Positions 61,320 to 64,000 of a stretch of 64,000 nt of DNA are shown in pieces. A program made the position numbers and the translations under genes. Below the pieces are notes generated by a model. That model saw only the letters and a list, made by a program, of their open reading frames with translations. It was not told where the DNA came from and searched no databases. The DNA comes from Pseudomonas fildesensis (lineage in GTDB: Bacteria; Pseudomonadota; Gammaproteobacteria; Pseudomonadales; Pseudomonadaceae). Where the stretch lies: assembly GCF_001050345.1 (NCBI RefSeq), contig NZ_LFMW01000018.1, forward strand, positions 62,001 through 126,000, given 5' to 3'. The stretch's first letter is position 1. Each line of letters begins with the position of its first letter.

Positions 61320-63767
61320 TCAGCGGACTTTACCCTCAGCCTGTGTCAGCTCTTCCTTGCTGAAATCATCCACGTCGATCACCTTGCGCCGCGCAGCTTC
61401 GGCGTCGCGCAGGGTTTGCGCTTCAGCCGGTTGCAACACCCCGGCATGCAACGCGGCGTCGATGGCGTGTTCGCCGGCAGTCGGCTTGACCTGACCACTT
61501 TTCAGCGCGGCATGCAGTTTTTTCTGCAGCGGATGGCTGGCGCCAAGCAGGTCGTAGGCATGTTGCAGCGCACCCACTGGATCTTCCGCCGATTGCGGGC
61601 GATAGCAGCCGGCCAGGAGTTCTTCGAGGGTCGGGTCGCCCTTGGCGCGACCAAGCACTGCGGCCACTTCGGCGTCCAGTGCATCGGACGGCCCGGTATG
61701 GCGACGGCCGAATGGGAACACGATCACTCGCAGCAGGCAGCCCAGCACCTTGTTCGGGAAGTTGCCCAGCAGCTCGTCGAGTGCACGCTCCGACTCCCCG
61801 AGGCTTTCTTCCATGGCCCAGGCGAACAGCGGTTCCAGGTGGTCCGGCGAATCCAGGTCGTGGTAACGCTTGAGTGCGGCCGACGCCAGGTACATATGGC
61901 TCAGCACATCACCCAGTCGCGCCGACAGGCGTTCGCGGCGCTTCAGTTCGCCGCCCAGCAGCATCATGCTCAGGTCGGCGAGCAGGGCGAACGCGGCGGC
62001 CTGACGGTTCAATGCACGGAAATAACCCTGGCTCAAACGGTTGCCCGGCGCTTTCTCGAACCGGCCAAAGCCGAGGTTCAGCACCAGGGTGCTGGCGGCG
62101 TTGCTCACGGCAAAACCGATATGTTGCATCAGCAGGCCGTCGAATTCCTTCAAGGCCTGGTCGTGGTCTTCGCGACCGGCCAGGGCCATTTCCTTGAGCA
62201 CAAACGGATGGCAGCGAATCGCGCCCTGGCCGAAGATCATCAGGTTACGCGAGAGGATATTCGCGCCTTCCACGGTTATGAAAATTGGCGCGCCTTGCCA
62301 GTTGCGACCCAGGTAGTTGTTGGGCCCCATGATGATGCCCTTGCCGCCATGCACGTCCATGGCGTGGCTGATGCACTCGCGGCCGCGCTCGGTCAGGTGG
62401 TACTTGAGGATCGCCGACAGCACCGAGGGTTTTTCCCCAAGGTCCACGGCATTGGCGGTGAGCATGCGCGCGCTGTCCATCAGCCAGGCGTTGCCGCCGA
62501 TGCGTGCCAGGGCTTCCTGAATACCTTCGAAGGCCGACAGCGGCACGTTGAACTGCTCGCGCACCTGGGCGTACTGGCCGGTGACCAGGCTGGTGAACTT
62601 GGCCGCGCCGGTACCCACCGCCGGCAGTGAAATCGAACGGCCTACGGACAGGCAATTCATCAACATCATCCAGCCCTTGCCGAGCATTTCCTGGCCACCG
62701 ATGAGGAATTCCAGGGGGATGAACACGTCTTTGCCCGAGTTGGGGCCGTTCATGAACGCGGCGCCCAGGGGCAGGTGGCGACGGCCGATTTCCACGCCGG
62801 GGGTATCGGTCGGAATCAGCGCGAGGCTGATGCCCAAGTCTTCCTCTTCACCCAGCAGGTGGTCCGGGTCATGCGCCTTGAAGGCCAGGCCCAGCAGGGT
62901 CGCGACCGGGCCGAGGGTGATGTAGCGTTTTTCCCAGTTCAGGCGCAGGCCAAGGGTTTCCTTGCCTTCCCATTCGCCTTTGCAGATCAAGCCGGTGTCG
63001 GGCATGGCGCCGGCGTCAGAGCCAGCGAGCGGGCCGGTCAGGGCGAAGCATGGGATGTCGTCGCCACGCGCCAGGCGCGGCAGGTAGTGGTTACGTTGCT
63101 CGTCGGTGCCGTAATGCAGCAGCAGTTCGGCCGGGCCCAGGGAGTTGGGGACCATCACGGTGGACGCGAGGTCGCCGCTGCGGGTAGCGAGTTTCATCGC
63201 AACCTGGGAGTGGGCATAGGCGGAGAAGCCCTTGCCGCCGTACTCCTTGGGAATGATCAGGGCGAAGAAGCCGTGGGTCTTGATGTGCTCCCAGGCAGCG
63301 GGCGGCAGGTCCATGGCCTGGCCGATTTCCCAGTCGCTGACCATGGCGCAGAGTTCTTCGGTGGGGCCGTCGATGAAGGCCTGTTCTTCTTCGGTCAGCT
63401 GCACCTTGGGATACGCGAGCAACTTGTCCCAATCAGGGCGACCGCTGAACAGCTCGCCGTCCCACCACACGGTGCCCGCGTCGATTGCGTCGCGCTCGGT
63501 TTCGGACATGGGCGGCAGGACTTTCTGAAACCAGCTGAACAGCGGCTTGGTGAAGTAGTGGCGGCGCAGGTCCGGCAGCAACAATGGCGCGGCCACGACA
63601 GCGATCAAGACCCAGAAGATCAGCAGCAACCAACCCGGTGCGTGGCTCCAGGCGCCCATCGCCAGCAGGTAAACGGCGACCACGCCCAGGGCGGGCAGGG
63701 GCGCGGTGCGGCGGTGTGCCAGGTAGGCAATGCCGACCACCAGAACCAGTATCCACAACAACAGCAT
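61320..63767 (-). CDS. fadE: FadE-type acyl-CoA dehydrogenase
   Basis: 815 residues, the extra-long form found in E. coli FadE. The N-terminus has two hydrophobic segments (LLLWILVLVVGIAYLAHRRT and about 31-65), anchoring it at the membrane. The dehydrogenase core (about 110-550) has FALTGPLAGSDAGAMPDTG, the FAD/substrate loop, and VHGGKGIIMGPNNYLGR. A C-terminal DUF1974-like domain, absent in short enzymes, follows (about 560-800). It catalyses the first oxidation of fatty-acid beta-oxidation. PA2815 is the likely counterpart in P. aeruginosa. It is divergent from the last, partial gene. Confidence 0.95.
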   Translation of the reverse strand: MLLLWILVLVVGIAYLAHRRTAPLPALGVVAVYLLAMGAWSHAPGWLLLIFWVLIAVVAAPLLLPDLRRHYFTKPLFSWFQKVLPPMSETERDAIDAGTVWWDGELFSGRPDWDKLLAYPKVQLTEEEQAFIDGPTEELCAMVSDWEIGQAMDLPPAAWEHIKTHGFFALIIPKEYGGKGFSAYAHSQVAMKLATRSGDLASTVMVPNSLGPAELLLHYGTDEQRNHYLPRLARGDDIPCFALTGPLAGSDAGAMPDTGLICKGEWEGKETLGLRLNWEKRYITLGPVATLLGLAFKAHDPDHLLGEEEDLGISLALIPTDTPGVEIGRRHLPLGAAFMNGPNSGKDVFIPLEFLIGGQEMLGKGWMMLMNCLSVGRSISLPAVGTGAAKFTSLVTGQYAQVREQFNVPLSAFEGIQEALARIGGNAWLMDSARMLTANAVDLGEKPSVLSAILKYHLTERGRECISHAMDVHGGKGIIMGPNNYLGRNWQGAPIFITVEGANILSRNLMIFGQGAIRCHPFVLKEMALAGREDHDQALKEFDGLLMQHIGFAVSNAASTLVLNLGFGRFEKAPGNRLSQGYFRALNRQAAAFALLADLSMMLLGGELKRRERLSARLGDVLSHMYLASAALKRYHDLDSPDHLEPLFAWAMEESLGESERALDELLGNFPNKVLGCLLRVIVFPFGRRHTGPSDALDAEVAAVLGRAKGDPTLEELLAGCYRPQSAEDPVGALQHAYDLLGASHPLQKKLHAALKSGQVKPTAGEHAIDAALHAGVLQPAEAQTLRDAEAARRKVIDVDDFSKEELTQAEGKVR

Positions 63768-63958
63768 ATTTAATCCTCCGTGAAACCAGGGGCGAAACCA
63801 CCGTGGAGCTTAGTCGGCATCCGAACAAGCGGGGTGATCAGGGTGTTACGAGTTGTGCTGGGAGGACTCATCACGACGCGCCGACATTTGGCCGAATCGT
63901 CGTTATCTCTGTGGCAGACCTGTCGTTAAACTCCAGGCTTCCCTCGGAGATCAAGCTC

Positions 63959-64000
63959 ATGGATACGTACCTGAGTCCCAGCCGCTTCATCGATAGTGAC
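63959..64000 (+). CDS. Start of a gene cut by the window end (possibly transglutaminase-like)
   Basis: The ATG at 63959 has GGAG 9 bp upstream and opens a frame encoding MDTYLSPSRFIDSD to the window end. The pattern YLxPSRFIDSD resembles the beginning of transglutaminase-like family proteins. With only 14 codons this is tentative. The 191-bp gap before it should hold promoters for both this gene and fadE. Confidence 0.45.
   Translation, partial: MDTYLSPSRFIDSD

Overview
The window is a piece of chromosome from a Pseudomonas of the fluorescens group. Three things point there: proteins typical of Pseudomonas throughout (SdhA, LpdG, FabA/FabB, FadE); gene order matching, as I remember it, the P. 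aeruginosa PAO1 blocks gltA-sdh-suc-braB-htpG-fabAB-gpsA (about PA1580-PA1624) and betX/DUF485/actP (PA3236-PA3234); and many intergenic REP/REPIN palindromes of the kind described in P. fluorescens SBW25. It is mostly core genome. I see no phage, plasmid, insertion sequence, rRNA or CRISPR.

Layout. 1-884: a large nested palindrome with a REPIN-like core. 0.9-5.9 kb: a GH17 membrane glucan enzyme, then betX, a DUF485 protein and the acetate permease actP. 6.1-19.2 kb: the TCA-cycle cluster, with gltA divergent from sdhCDAB-sucAB-lpdG-sucCD. These genes turn oxaloacetate plus acetyl-CoA into citrate, carry 2-oxoglutarate to succinate through succinyl-CoA, and oxidise succinate to fumarate. 19.5-30.6 kb: brnQ, a DUF599 protein, a small lipoprotein, two hotdog thioesterases, htpG, a dienelactone hydrolase, a pirin, an OsmC protein, a periplasmic amidohydrolase and a chemoreceptor. 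30.7-32.4 kb: fabA-fabB for unsaturated fatty acid synthesis.

32.7-37.6 kb holds a tightly packed set of TonB-dependent receptor, solute-binding protein and GacS-like hybrid kinase; this is the most suggestive system here. 37.8-45.7 kb runs in the other direction: gpsA, DUF4389, sixA, a long-chain acyl-CoA synthetase type enzyme, a thioesterase, two alpha/beta hydrolases, a 22-codon reading frame coupled to a DUF4892 protein, and an AI-2E family permease. 45.7-50.6 kb: a two-component system, pyrF, an NADPH oxidoreductase and an SDR. 50.8-56.0 kb: a MocR-type regulator, an HBM-type chemoreceptor, a hydrolase and an unknown membrane-anchored protein. 56.4-56.8 kb: a duplicated tRNA-Glu/tRNA-Gly pair behind a near-consensus promoter. 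56.9-64.0 kb: a secreted M20 dipeptidase, an alanyl-tRNA editing protein divergent from a LysR regulator, a PA2817-like protein, fadE, and the first 14 codons of a further gene.

Most genes belong to central carbon flow (acetate, betaine, TCA cycle, branched-chain amino acids) and to fatty acid metabolism (fabAB, gpsA, acyl-CoA synthetase, thioesterases, fadE). Family names come from reading motifs and from memory; no database search was run.
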